Assembly (NCBI RefSeq): GCF_900114975.1
Contig: NZ_FOUU01000004.1
Location: 92,811 to 156,810, forward strand
Origin: Thermodesulforhabdus norvegica
GTDB lineage: Bacteria > Desulfobacterota > Syntrophobacteria > Syntrophobacterales > Thermodesulforhabdaceae
Reading direction: 5' to 3'
DNA: 64,000 nt
Made by a program: the position numbers and the translations under genes. Shown here piece after piece: positions 16,096 to 25,385 of the stretch; position 1 is the stretch's first letter; every line of letters starts with the position of its first letter. The notes below the pieces were generated by a model. The model ran no database searches. It was not told the DNA's origin and worked only from the letters and a program-made list of their open reading frames with translations.

Positions 16096-16320
16096 CTACA
16101 TGTGCCCAGAGGACCGTGGAAAGGTTTCGCCATCAAGCGCATGGGCGGTCTTCTCGATGCCCGGGAAATGACCTTTGGGCCGGGGCCTCGGGGCATTTGG
16201 GCTTGCGGGGTGGAGAAGTTCAGCCTGGGATCAGGGCAAGAAGATGGGCAGGGGAGGTTTCAACCGTTGAAGGTGGCCGTTATCGGCACGGGGTATGTGG
16301 GGTTAGCCGCGGGCGGTTCT
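16096..16320 (+). pseudogene. composite repeat copy 2 ending in a UDP-glucose dehydrogenase head
   Basis: Diverged second copy of 14402-14640. It contains FAIKRMGGLLDA, then the shared GGCATTTGGGCTTGCGGGG stretch, then LKVAVIGTGYVGLAAGG (16267-16317). It reads in frame into the flippase gene, which falsely extends that gene by 88 codons. Confidence 0.65.
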
Positions 16321-16365
16321 CGAGTCTACTTGTGGCATAATATAGCAATTAACATACAGAGGGTT

Positions 16366-17763
16366 ATGAAAGGAATCGAAGAGGGCTTTCTTAGCAGTCG
16401 GTTGGGCAGGGCGGTTGCCAGGGCGATCGGGAAACCTGGGAGTTTGCGCTTCCGCCTGGCCCGGGACACGGTGGGCGTGATGGTCTTAAAGGCCATCTCA
16501 ATGGGCCTCGGCTTCCTCATCAGCGTGGTGCTAGCGCGAATGCTTGGGGCAGCAGGTTACGGAGTCTATGCTTATGTGTGGTCAGTGGTCACGTTTTTGA
16601 GTATCCCAGCAACCTTTGGCCTTCCTCAGCTGCTTGTCCGCAATATCGCTGCGTACCAGGTGAAGGAAAGGTGGGGTCACATAAGGGGCTTGCTGCACTT
16701 TGCTGATCAGACAGTGCTGGTTGCTTCTCTCACGTTGACAGCACTCTTGGGCTTGGGTATGTGGTTTTTGTCGGACCGCATCGATGTTCAGACAAAGGAC
16801 ACCTTCCTTATAGCTCTACCTCTTTTAGTGCTTATGGCTCTACTTCAGATAAGGCAAATGTCCTTGCAGGGACTTAGCCGCGTTGTTCAAGGTCAGATGC
16901 TAGCTTTGTTTGTGCGACCAACACTTTTCATCCTCTTGATAGCAAGTGCTTACCTCCTTTTCGCTGAAAGGATAACTCCCTCCTTGGCAATGGGAATGCA
17001 AGTTGTTGCTTTCGCGATAGCCTTTTTGACCGGGGCACTATTGCTTAAAAAGCACCTTCCCAAGCCCGTTGAAGAGTCTTCTCCAGCGTTTGAAATAAGA
17101 CCTTGGGTGAAGAGCGCACTGCCTTTACTGGGAATTGGCGTTCTGGGAGTAGTCACCCACCATACAGACATCCTCATGCTAGGGGGTATTAAGGGAGCCG
17201 AAGCAGTCGGCATTTACAAAGTTGGGTTTCAACTTGCACTGCTCATTTCTTTTGGTCTCCTTTCTGTAGGTACGGTGATCAGTCCCACAATTTCTGCTTT
17301 ATACACCACCGAAGACAGAAGGGACCGATTGCAACGTGTGATTACCCGAGCTGTTTATTTATCCGTCTTCTCAGGTTTGCCCTTGGCGCTCATCTTTCTA
17401 ATAGCAGGAAAACAAGTTTTAGTTATTATATTTGGTCAGGAATTTGCACTTGGGGCTGCAACTCTTGCTATACTAAGCTTGGGACAGCTTTTCAGTGTAA
17501 TCGTGGGACCTACAGATATAATTTTGATTATGACGGGATATGAAAATTACGTAACAAAAGGGTTAAGTATTACAGCAGGTACCAATGTAATTTTGAACGC
17601 ATTATTTATTCCTCTTTGGGGGATAAAAGGCGCGGCTATTGCTACCACTATTAGTATTGTGCTTTTAAACACCTTACTAGCGGTATGGGTTTATAGGAAG
17701 ACAGGGATCAATCCGACAATTTTTGGAGGGAGTTTGTTGAAAGAGAGGAGGGAAAAGAGATGA
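16366..17763 (+). CDS. polysaccharide flippase (Wzx-like, MOP superfamily)
   Basis: 465 residues with about 12-14 membrane helices. The N-terminus reads FRLARDTVGVMVLKAISMGL and LARMLGAAGYGVYAYVWS, typical of lipid-linked oligosaccharide flippases. It would move undecaprenyl-linked EPS repeat units to the periplasm. The start at 16366 (CAGAGGGTT before ATG) is chosen because upstream in-frame codons belong to decayed repeat sequence. It overlaps the next glycosyltransferase by 4 bases, heading the EPS operon. Confidence 0.87.
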   Translation: MKGIEEGFLSSRLGRAVARAIGKPGSLRFRLARDTVGVMVLKAISMGLGFLISVVLARMLGAAGYGVYAYVWSVVTFLSIPATFGLPQLLVRNIAAYQVKERWGHIRGLLHFADQTVLVASLTLTALLGLGMWFLSDRIDVQTKDTFLIALPLLVLMALLQIRQMSLQGLSRVVQGQMLALFVRPTLFILLIASAYLLFAERITPSLAMGMQVVAFAIAFLTGALLLKKHLPKPVEESSPAFEIRPWVKSALPLLGIGVLGVVTHHTDILMLGGIKGAEAVGIYKVGFQLALLISFGLLSVGTVISPTISALYTTEDRRDRLQRVITRAVYLSVFSGLPLALIFLIAGKQVLVIIFGQEFALGAATLAILSLGQLFSVIVGPTDIILIMTGYENYVTKGLSITAGTNVILNALFIPLWGIKGAAIATTISIVLLNTLLAVWVYRKTGINPTIFGGSLLKERREKR

Positions 17764-18818
17764 AAGTCGCTTTCTTTTTCCCTGCATCAAGATGGTGGTT
17801 AGGTTACGGAACATCGCTTCCCGAAACACAAGGTATTCCCGCCGCCAGGACCAAGGAAGCACTAGAACGAAAAGGCATTGAAGTTTTACATCTTGATCTA
17901 TGGGAACGAGAGCAAGATTTCGATCTGTTGCACATATTTGGCGCAGGATATGAAATTGAGAAATTTATAAAAATGGCAAAATGGAGAGGCATCCCTGTCG
18001 TCGTAACAGCTAACGATTTTTCGGCTAAACCTTTATGGAAGTGGTATCTTGCCCGCACCATCGACCCTCTCATTCCAATCTCTACTATGTATCGTATGCG
18101 ACAAACGATTTATGATATCGTTGACAGAATTATTTGTTCTTCAAGAAGTGAGGCACTGCAACTTTCCAAGCGCTTCCGTATTAACACATCGAAAGTGCGA
18201 ATAGTGCCCCACGGAGTTGATAAAGAGCTTTTTGCTAATGCCAATCCTGAGCTTTTTATCAAACATTTCGGCATAAGTGACTTTGTCCTTCAGGTCGCGC
18301 GCATTAATCGTGCAAAGGGACAAGTACGCCTTATACACGCTTTAGAAGGAACGGGGCTTGATGTGGTTTTTATAGGGTCTTTGGTTCCAGTAGGTGAAAC
18401 GGTGAATCCGGAAGAGCAACAAGAGTTTTTACGGTTGGTCAAGAAGCTTCCCTGGGTTCATTATGTTGGGGAACTCAAAAATGATGATCCTCTTCTTGCA
18501 TCAGCCTATGCAGCAGCCAAGGTTCATGTGCTTCCTAGTCAATGGGAAATTCTAGGCATGGTAACACTAGAAGCTTGTGCAGCAGGGACTGCAGCGATAT
18601 CTGGTCGATATCCTCCTATTTACGAGTACTTGGGAGATCGTATCCTTTATTGTGACCCTATGGATATTAATTCTATCCGAAAGAGTGTTCTTAAAGCCTA
18701 TGAGGAAGGACCAAAGCCAGGAGTGAGAGAATACGTGTTAAGTAACTTCTCTTGGGACCATATAGCAAATCTTCTTATTGACATTTATCAGGAGGTTTTA
18801 CATGAGAAACAAAGCTGA
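17760..18818 (+). CDS. glycosyltransferase family 4
   Basis: 352 residues with GT-B architecture. A Rossmann N-half has HIFGAGYEIEKF. The C-half has RIVPHGVDKELF (about 148), LQVARINRAKGQ (about 178) and the donor-binding region SQWEILGMVTLEACAAG (about 262). It transfers a sugar from a nucleotide donor during EPS repeat-unit assembly; the specificity is unknown. It is translationally coupled to the flippase (ATGA). Confidence 0.87.
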   Translation: MKVAFFFPASRWWLGYGTSLPETQGIPAARTKEALERKGIEVLHLDLWEREQDFDLLHIFGAGYEIEKFIKMAKWRGIPVVVTANDFSAKPLWKWYLARTIDPLIPISTMYRMRQTIYDIVDRIICSSRSEALQLSKRFRINTSKVRIVPHGVDKELFANANPELFIKHFGISDFVLQVARINRAKGQVRLIHALEGTGLDVVFIGSLVPVGETVNPEEQQEFLRLVKKLPWVHYVGELKNDDPLLASAYAAAKVHVLPSQWEILGMVTLEACAAGTAAISGRYPPIYEYLGDRILYCDPMDINSIRKSVLKAYEEGPKPGVREYVLSNFSWDHIANLLIDIYQEVLHEKQS

Positions 18819-19686
18819 TGTCCTAAACAGGGCTGGGCGAATTCTAAGGAGCTTGGGTATACGTCCTTCGAAGCTCCCAGGCGGCAGGTATTTCTTTAGA
18901 GTACTTAGTGCGCTTGTGGGAGATCTGACCATTAAAGTAGAGGGATTATACTTAACTGGTTCGTTTTGGCATCGTCGTGAACTTTGGAAAATGCAAGAGG
19001 GCTACTATGAAAAGTTTACAATGCAACTCTTTAAAAAAACACTTGCTCCGGGGATGGTTGTATGTGACATCGGTGCTCACATAGGTTTTTATTCATTAAT
19101 AGCTGCTCGGAAAGTTGGTTCACGAGGGCGGGTGTATGCGTTTGAGCCAGATCCTCGTACTTTTCCATATTTAGTGCGTAATATTAAGCAGAATGGCTTT
19201 TCTGAACTTATTGTGCCGGTTAAAAAGGCTGTATCAAATCAGGAGGGAGTTTTAAGGCTCCACTTAGATGAAGTTACCGGTGGAGACACAAGCTTGTTTC
19301 ACCGTGACACTTCAGGACGTACTATAGAAGTCCAAAGTATCAAGCTAGATGATTTTTTGCCAAATCAAGTAAAGGTTGATGTTATAAAAATGGATATAGA
19401 AGGAGGAGAAACGGTTGCCTTAGAGGGGATGGAAAATGTACTCAAGAGAAGTAGCGATGTAAAAATGTTTGTAGAATGTAATCCTGATATGCTTCACAAG
19501 GCAGGATCAAGCGTCGAAGATTTGCTCCTAAAGTTACATTCACTAGGTTTTGAAGTTAAGGTAATAAATGATGAGCTCGAAAGATTGGAAATGGTCGAGT
19601 CTTCGGAGATTTACGCTATGGCAAAGAATGCAAAAGGTCCTACTTGGTCTGTAAATCTGTACTGCTCAAAGATTCAGGGGGATTAA
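18802..19686 (+). CDS. FkbM-family methyltransferase
   Basis: 294 residues. SAM-binding motif I is VCDIGAHIGFYSL, followed by the acidic strand AFEPDPRTFPYLVRN and the FkbM signature DVIKMDIEGGE. It probably O-methylates a sugar of the EPS unit. The ATG at 18802 follows AGGAGG by 7 bases and starts 17 bases inside the preceding gene. Confidence 0.88.
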   Translation: MRNKADVLNRAGRILRSLGIRPSKLPGGRYFFRVLSALVGDLTIKVEGLYLTGSFWHRRELWKMQEGYYEKFTMQLFKKTLAPGMVVCDIGAHIGFYSLIAARKVGSRGRVYAFEPDPRTFPYLVRNIKQNGFSELIVPVKKAVSNQEGVLRLHLDEVTGGDTSLFHRDTSGRTIEVQSIKLDDFLPNQVKVDVIKMDIEGGETVALEGMENVLKRSSDVKMFVECNPDMLHKAGSSVEDLLLKLHSLGFEVKVINDELERLEMVESSEIYAMAKNAKGPTWSVNLYCSKIQGD

Positions 19687-20829
19687 ATGGGGCGCCCTAA
19701 GATAGCCGTTATACACAGTGGAACGAAGTGGATAGGAGGGGCTGAAGCGGTTGCTGTTTGGACTTTAGAAGCGCTTAAACGTGATTATGAAGTTACCGTA
19801 GTTTCAACAAGTGAATTGCCCGTTAAACAAATCAATCAGTATTATGGTACATCTCTAGATCCGGGTGAGTTTCGCTCCATTGTAGTTCCTCTGCCATTCG
19901 GGCTTCACAAAACATCGGCGTTTTGGTATCTGAGGCGACTTATGTTGATGTCCCGTTTCCAAAAAAGAGTCAATGAATATGATCTATGTATTAGCACTTA
20001 CTACGAAATGGATTTCGGGCGAAGAGGGATTCAGTATGTCCATTCTCCCGCAGTTGCGGCTGGGATAGTTAGCGGTTTAAATGATTTTTTAGATGAACCT
20101 CAACGATCGCTTCTTAAGAAGGCTTATAGGAAGCTGGCGGCAAATATCTTCCATTTTTCCGTTGACAAAATAAGACAAAATGTTACCTTAGTAAACTCAA
20201 AGTGGACAGGACAACTCATCAAACGGGCTTATGGTGTTGAACCGATTGTAGTTTACCCACCAGTGTCAATGGAGTATCCTCGGATTCCTTGGGAGGAAAG
20301 AGAAGACGGATTTGTATGTATCGGACGGATAGCACCCTCAAAGCGAATCGATATGATTATTCGAATACTGAAGCGTGTGAGGGAATTGGGGTGGAATATA
20401 CATCTCCATGTTGTTGGCGAAAGATGGGATATCAATTATGCAAAGAAGATAGAAAAAATGGCAAAAGAAAATGCGTCGTGGGTGTTTCTCGAAGGGCGAC
20501 TTGAGAGAGAACGCCTTGCAAACCTCGTAGCAAGTCATAAATATGGTATCCACGGAATGAAAAATGAGCACTTTGGCATCGCGGTAGCTGAGATGGTGAA
20601 AGCTGGTAACATTGTCTTTGTGCCAAATGATGGAGGACAGGTAGAGATCGTAGATAGTGAACTACTTACCTACCAAATAGAAGAAGAGGCCATAAAAAAA
20701 ATCATGCATATTTTAGACAACAAAAGAGTTCAAGCGTCACTCCGTAAACACTTAGGAAAAAGAGCAGGGATGTTTTCCGCAACTTACTATATAAAAGAAA
20801 TAAAAAAAATTGTGAAACAAGTGCTATGA
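19687..20829 (+). CDS. glycosyltransferase family 4
   Basis: 380 residues. The N-terminal IGGAEAVAVWTLEAL is the acceptor-side GGAE motif of GT4 enzymes. The C-half has FVCIGRIAPSKRIDMIIR and HFGIAVAEMVKAGN, the donor-binding Glu region. It begins at the base after the FkbM stop. It is A+T-rich like its neighbours from 17.7 to 22.7 kb. Confidence 0.87.
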   Translation: MGRPKIAVIHSGTKWIGGAEAVAVWTLEALKRDYEVTVVSTSELPVKQINQYYGTSLDPGEFRSIVVPLPFGLHKTSAFWYLRRLMLMSRFQKRVNEYDLCISTYYEMDFGRRGIQYVHSPAVAAGIVSGLNDFLDEPQRSLLKKAYRKLAANIFHFSVDKIRQNVTLVNSKWTGQLIKRAYGVEPIVVYPPVSMEYPRIPWEEREDGFVCIGRIAPSKRIDMIIRILKRVRELGWNIHLHVVGERWDINYAKKIEKMAKENASWVFLEGRLERERLANLVASHKYGIHGMKNEHFGIAVAEMVKAGNIVFVPNDGGQVEIVDSELLTYQIEEEAIKKIMHILDNKRVQASLRKHLGKRAGMFSATYYIKEIKKIVKQVL

Positions 20830-22154
20830 AAAGATTGAAATTTATCTGGATCTTTTTTCCAAGACTAACTCTCATGATCTTGGTTTTGTTACTCAAGATT
20901 GCTCTTGATCTCAGTTACGTATATATTGTTGCCCCTCACTTTTCTTGGACAGCAACACGTTACATATTTTTACCTAATAAGGTAAAAATAGTGGAATCTT
21001 GGATCTTCACCTTAGCACTTGCTTTACTTCTCCCATACAAAATCAAGAAGCCTTCTGATTTTTTAATCTGGCTTTTCTTTCTCACACCTATATTACCTAT
21101 ATTTTCTTTATATGGTCTTATGGATATAGCTGGTAACCGTGACTTTACTTATATGGTAGCTACATCTTTTGTTCTTGTAATTATGACAACAAAAATATTG
21201 CCACGAGTCAAAATTCGTGCCGTGCTCAAAGGACCTACTATTGCTTTAGTTATTTCAATTATAGGAGTAGTACTGGCCTTAACGTGGTTTATAAACCAAG
21301 GTGGATTAAAACATTTCCGCTGGTATCTTACCTTTGATTTCAGTGGTATGGCGGAAATTAGAAGATTAGTAACAACGAGGCTTTTTAAGGAGACTGGATT
21401 ATTGGGAGGAATGTTCAATTATATTCGTCTTTGGGCATACAATGTTTTTACTATAGCATTAGCAATGTGGGCTCTCTTGTATAGGAAACATATATTATTT
21501 CTTGCTTTAATCGGGTTAGAAATTGTATTCTCAAGTTTAAGTGCAAGCCGAACGCCTATGTTTACTGTCCCCTTGGTGCTAGGAACGTATTATGTAATAA
21601 AGCGCAATCGGTTAATTCTAATGGTGCTAGGTTTTTTAATGCTGGTCGCGGCGAGCGCATTTCTAATGCTCGCTACCGATTTCTCTTTGCCTGCTTCTCT
21701 GATTCTTGAACGCTTCTTTTTTACCCCAGCTCGAATACACTATGCTTACTTTGAATTCTTTTCAGGACAGAAGCCTTTGCTCTTCTCAAGCACACATCTG
21801 CCAATACCAATAAATTATCCATTTCCTGATACCCCTGAGCGTATGGTTGGTAGATATATATTGCATTCGAACACTGTTGCTTCGGTAGGGTTTTTAGCAA
21901 CTGCATATATGCATCTCAAGCTCCCGGGATTAATAATATTTGGAATTATTGTGGGAGGATTATTAAGATTGACGGATAGCTTGATTTTAGGGCGTCTCCC
22001 TAAAGAATTCGGAGTGGCGATGGCAGCTTTGCCTTTTTATGCTTTATTTACTGCTTCAGACCTCACAACTGCTTTAACAAGTTTTGGGATATTGCCCACT
22101 ATGCTTCTTCTATGGCTATTTGGATCTCGGAGAGTTCAAAAGGAGGCATTGTGA
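20826..22154 (+). CDS. oligosaccharide repeat-unit polymerase (Wzy-like)
   Basis: 442 residues, strongly hydrophobic with about 10-12 membrane helices and a larger periplasmic loop around residues 290-345. It has no soluble domain. This topology and the position between a glycosyltransferase and sulfotransferase genes indicate a Wzy-type polymerase; primary sequence in this family is poorly conserved. ATGA overlap with the upstream glycosyltransferase. Confidence 0.72.
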   Translation: MKRLKFIWIFFPRLTLMILVLLLKIALDLSYVYIVAPHFSWTATRYIFLPNKVKIVESWIFTLALALLLPYKIKKPSDFLIWLFFLTPILPIFSLYGLMDIAGNRDFTYMVATSFVLVIMTTKILPRVKIRAVLKGPTIALVISIIGVVLALTWFINQGGLKHFRWYLTFDFSGMAEIRRLVTTRLFKETGLLGGMFNYIRLWAYNVFTIALAMWALLYRKHILFLALIGLEIVFSSLSASRTPMFTVPLVLGTYYVIKRNRLILMVLGFLMLVAASAFLMLATDFSLPASLILERFFFTPARIHYAYFEFFSGQKPLLFSSTHLPIPINYPFPDTPERMVGRYILHSNTVASVGFLATAYMHLKLPGLIIFGIIVGGLLRLTDSLILGRLPKEFGVAMAALPFYALFTASDLTTALTSFGILPTMLLLWLFGSRRVQKEAL

Positions 22155-23167
22155 TAAGAATCGGTGGGGCACTTGACAAAAAGAACCTTTCGGGAAAAGA
22201 TATGTTGAAAGCCTTTAGCAAACAAACCCTCGGTCGTTTGTGTATCTATCGCCTCACCGAGAAGCCGATTTTCATATTTGCCAACCGGCGAGGCGGCTCA
22301 ACTTTGGTGATGGAAATGATTTACTCACAGCCAGGAGTTGACTATATTGCCCAACCGCTGGACTTATGGCAGTTGCATCCTCATTTTAACCGATTGCCTC
22401 ATCCTTTGCGGAGTAAGTTCATTGCTTTAAAAGAAGAAGAGGAAGAACGCCTTGCCAAGTATTTTACAGACCTTTTAGCTGGACGCATCAGACTTCGTAA
22501 CCAATGGAGAATTTTCGACCGTAACTTCAGTTTCCTTGTAAATAGGCTTGTGGTTAAAGTTTGTAATGCACACGCTTTGATAGATTGGTTCAATGAGCAT
22601 TTCGACATCCATTGTCTCTACTTGATCAGACATCCTATAGCAACAGCCCTAAGCATTATTAATCGCGGCTGAGGAAATGATGCAGAAGCTTACCTGAGAA
22701 ATGAAGAGTTCTGCCGGGAGTATTTGAAACCTGATCAGGTGGCGTTTGGCTGGCATATTTTAAAACACGGTACCCAACTTCAGCGGTATGTGCTGGAGTG
22801 GTGTCTTGAGAACCTTGTGCCTCTGCACCTTTTTCAGCAACGTCCTTGGTTGACAGTGACCTATGAGGAGCTCGTTGTACGTCCGAAAGAGATTTCCGAA
22901 CTGATTTGCAGCCGTTTTGATTTGCCCAATCCAGACAAGATGTGGAGGGTTGTAACTAAACCTTCACGAACAACCACGCGGCAGTCAAGACACCTAATTC
23001 ACAAAGAAGGACCTAGAGCTTTGATTGACAAGTGGATACGGAAGGTAAGCAAAAACGAAATGGCTCGAGTGCAGGAAGTTCTCGACATTTTTGGCATTTG
23101 GGTCTATGAGGCTTCATGTCCCTATCCGGACTCCAAGGTGTGCCATTTTGGACCTTTGGAAGGGTGA
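22151..23167 (+). pseudogene. sulfotransferase gene interrupted by an in-frame TGA
   Basis: A GTG start (AAGGAGG upstream) opens a frame with FIFANRRGGSTLVMEMI, the PAPS 5'-phosphosulfate loop. CLYLIRHPIATALSI, the 3'-phosphate site, follows near residue 160. TGA occurs at 22670-22672 after NRG, and the same frame continues GNDAEAYLRNEEF for another 165 codons to 23167. Family members often carry Trp after Arg-Gly here, so TGG to TGA is the simplest explanation. Without readthrough only the first half is made. ATP/PAPS-dependent sulfation of EPS is the inferred ancestral role. Confidence 0.82.
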
Positions 23168-23172
23168 AGCCG

Positions 23173-24378
23173 ATGGATATTTTGGTGCTTTCCCCAACCC
23201 TCCCTTGGCCCCTAAACATGGGAAGTAAGATTCGGATCTACTATGTCCTGCGGGAGCTGGCCCGGGCCGAACACGAAGTGACACTCCTAAGCCTGGCACA
23301 TGAGCCCTATGGGGAGACCGATCTGAAAGCTCTTGAGCCCTATTGTGCTGAACTGCACGTCGTCCCGGTTGAGCACAGAACCCGCTTGCGGGCCGCTTTG
23401 CGGGCGTTCTTCTCCACCAAACCTTACAGGGTGGCCAAGTTCGAGAGCCCGGGGTTCAGGCGGCGCGTGGCAGAAACCCTTAGGGGAAAAAGATGGGATG
23501 TGGTCTGGGTCCACTTTTTGGAGACACTGGCCTATCTCCCCTTAGAAGAGCTAAAAGAAAAGGGCTTCATCCTAGTCCTTGACCAGCACAACGCCGACGA
23601 GCGCTTCTGGGCCACCTATGCCCGAGAAGGCCCTCCTTGGGTCCGGCTCTTCGCCCTCCAGAATTTGTGGAAGCTCCGCCAGTTCCAAGATGAAGTTCTG
23701 CGATGGGTCGATGTGGTGTTGAGCGTCTCCAGAGAGGATGCGGAATTCACCCGCTTGAGGCTCCCGAATCTTTCCACGGAAGTCTGGGTGGTGCCCAACG
23801 GCGTGGACACCGGGAGCCTTCGGCCGTCGAGGGAGGAGCCGCGGGCCAACCGGGTGATCTTCTGCGGGGCGATGGACGCGCTGATGAACGAGGACGCGGT
23901 AGAGTGGTTCGCCCGGCGGATCTTTCCAAAGGTGCGAGAAGCCGTTCCCGACGCGGAGTTCTGGATCGTGGGGCGAGATCCTACGCCCAAGGTGCGGGCG
24001 CTGGAGGCGCTCCCGGGGGTGAGGGTGACCGGGCGGGTGGAGGACGTGCGGCCCTACTATGCAAAGGCGAAGGTGGCCGTGGCCCCGTTCCGCTACGGCG
24101 GGGGGACGAAGTTGAAAGTGTTGGAAGCTATGGCCTTAGGGGTCCCGGTGGTGGCTACCCCGGTGGGCTGCCAGGGGATCGAGGCCGTGCCGGGAAAGCA
24201 CCTCTTCGTGGAAGAGGATGGAGAAAAATTTGCCCAGCGGGTGGTCACACTGCTTCAAGACGAGGAATTCCAGAAACACATGGCAACTCAAGCCCGTCAG
24301 CTTGTGGAGCAAAAATATAGCTGGCGGAGCATTATGGAAAGCGCGATTGTATGGCTAGAACAACTCGTGATAGCTTGA
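23173..24378 (+). CDS. glycosyltransferase family 4
   Basis: 401 residues. It starts MDILVLSPTLPWPLNMGSKI, like PEP-CTERM/exosortase-associated and other GT4 sugar transferases. The C-half has VWVVPNGVDTGSL, VIFCGAMDALMNEDAVEWF and APFRYGGGTKLKVLEAMALG, the donor-binding region. The ATG at 23173 has GGAAGG upstream, six bases after the sulfotransferase stop. Codon use is clearly more G+C-rich than in the genes before it, suggesting separate origin. Confidence 0.87.
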   Translation: MDILVLSPTLPWPLNMGSKIRIYYVLRELARAEHEVTLLSLAHEPYGETDLKALEPYCAELHVVPVEHRTRLRAALRAFFSTKPYRVAKFESPGFRRRVAETLRGKRWDVVWVHFLETLAYLPLEELKEKGFILVLDQHNADERFWATYAREGPPWVRLFALQNLWKLRQFQDEVLRWVDVVLSVSREDAEFTRLRLPNLSTEVWVVPNGVDTGSLRPSREEPRANRVIFCGAMDALMNEDAVEWFARRIFPKVREAVPDAEFWIVGRDPTPKVRALEALPGVRVTGRVEDVRPYYAKAKVAVAPFRYGGGTKLKVLEAMALGVPVVATPVGCQGIEAVPGKHLFVEEDGEKFAQRVVTLLQDEEFQKHMATQARQLVEQKYSWRSIMESAIVWLEQLVIA

Positions 24379-25385
24379 TGGGAATGGATATAAAAGAAGC
24401 CCTGAACCTCCCTTGGTATTTGTGGAAGCGAAACAATTGGATGCTGGATCCTCGGATCTACTGGGGCCGCTTCAGGGATGTGGCCATTGACCGTCCCATC
24501 TTCCTGCTCGGAGTCCAGGGCGGCGGCCTGACGCTCCTCTCCCGGATGCTCCGGCGCCATCCCGAGGTGGTCTCCGTGACGGGGAACCATCGGTACTGGT
24601 CGGGGGCCGACGAGATGCACACGGTCTTCGGGCCGATCTTGCCGCCGGAACTTACCGGCACCCGCTACAAGGTCCCGGCAGCCGAGCACCCCCTCTACAA
24701 TCCCCCGCGTAGCTGGACCTACGCCTGCGAAGAGCTTCTGCCCTACTATCGCAAGACGGCGAAGGACGCAACGCCCGAAATCAAGAGAGGGCTGGAGCGG
24801 GTGGTCCGCTATTGCTTGAGGCGTTACGCCCCCGGTCGTAGAGCCAGGTTCATCGACAAAAGCCAAGTCTACACGGTGCGCGTCTCCCTCATCCGGGAGC
24901 TTCTGAAGGAATACAACCCCAGGTTTGTGCTGGTGGTCAACAACCCCTACGCGGCCTGCTACCGGGCGGCGCTGGGGAAGGCCCAGGACATGGAGCGGCT
25001 GAAGGGGAAGCTTTCTTTTCAGGAGCGCTTGGAAATCTGTGCCCAGCACTGGGCTAACTCTATTCACTGTGCCCTGGAGGATAAAGCAGATGATATGCTG
25101 ATAGTGCGCTTTGAGGACCTCCTGAGAGAGCCCGAAGGTACCCTCCGCAGGATCTGCGAGCACGTGGAGCTTGAGTTTCGTAAAGATATGCTCCCGGCCC
25201 CTCACCATAAGGTTCCTTTTGGTTCAAGATTCCAGGATAGGTGGTACCCATTAAATTCCAGGCGGGCGTTACATTACATGGAAAAAGCTACAGGGAAGCA
25301 AATTCAAAGCATCGAAAAATATTGCGGAACAATTGCACTAAGATTTCACTATAGTAACCCTAATAAAGGGGAGGACAAACTGTGA
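24378..25385 (+). CDS. sulfotransferase family protein
   Basis: 335 residues. The P-loop-like PAPS site is LLGVQGGGLTLLSRML near residue 45, and a second conserved region FVLVVNNPYAACYRA is near 190. MLIVRFEDLLREPEGTLRRI near 245 is a hallmark of this family. It likely sulfates EPS sugars. The ATG at 24378 overlaps the glycosyltransferase stop (TGATG). The final third (after about 25.15 kb) is A+T-rich while the rest is G+C-rich, suggesting a recombination joint inside the gene. Confidence 0.83.
   Translation: MGMDIKEALNLPWYLWKRNNWMLDPRIYWGRFRDVAIDRPIFLLGVQGGGLTLLSRMLRRHPEVVSVTGNHRYWSGADEMHTVFGPILPPELTGTRYKVPAAEHPLYNPPRSWTYACEELLPYYRKTAKDATPEIKRGLERVVRYCLRRYAPGRRARFIDKSQVYTVRVSLIRELLKEYNPRFVLVVNNPYAACYRAALGKAQDMERLKGKLSFQERLEICAQHWANSIHCALEDKADDMLIVRFEDLLREPEGTLRRICEHVELEFRKDMLPAPHHKVPFGSRFQDRWYPLNSRRALHYMEKATGKQIQSIEKYCGTIALRFHYSNPNKGEDKL

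Noticed and set aside
16102-16365. N-terminal extension of the flippase
   Set aside because: The 88 extra codons are decayed repeat and UDP-glucose dehydrogenase head sequence that happen to be in frame; the flippase proper starts at 16366.
22670-22672. TGA as selenocysteine in the sulfotransferase
   Set aside because: The position is not a Cys site in the family as far as I can tell, and no SECIS-like hairpin is evident just downstream. A nonsense change from TGG is simpler.
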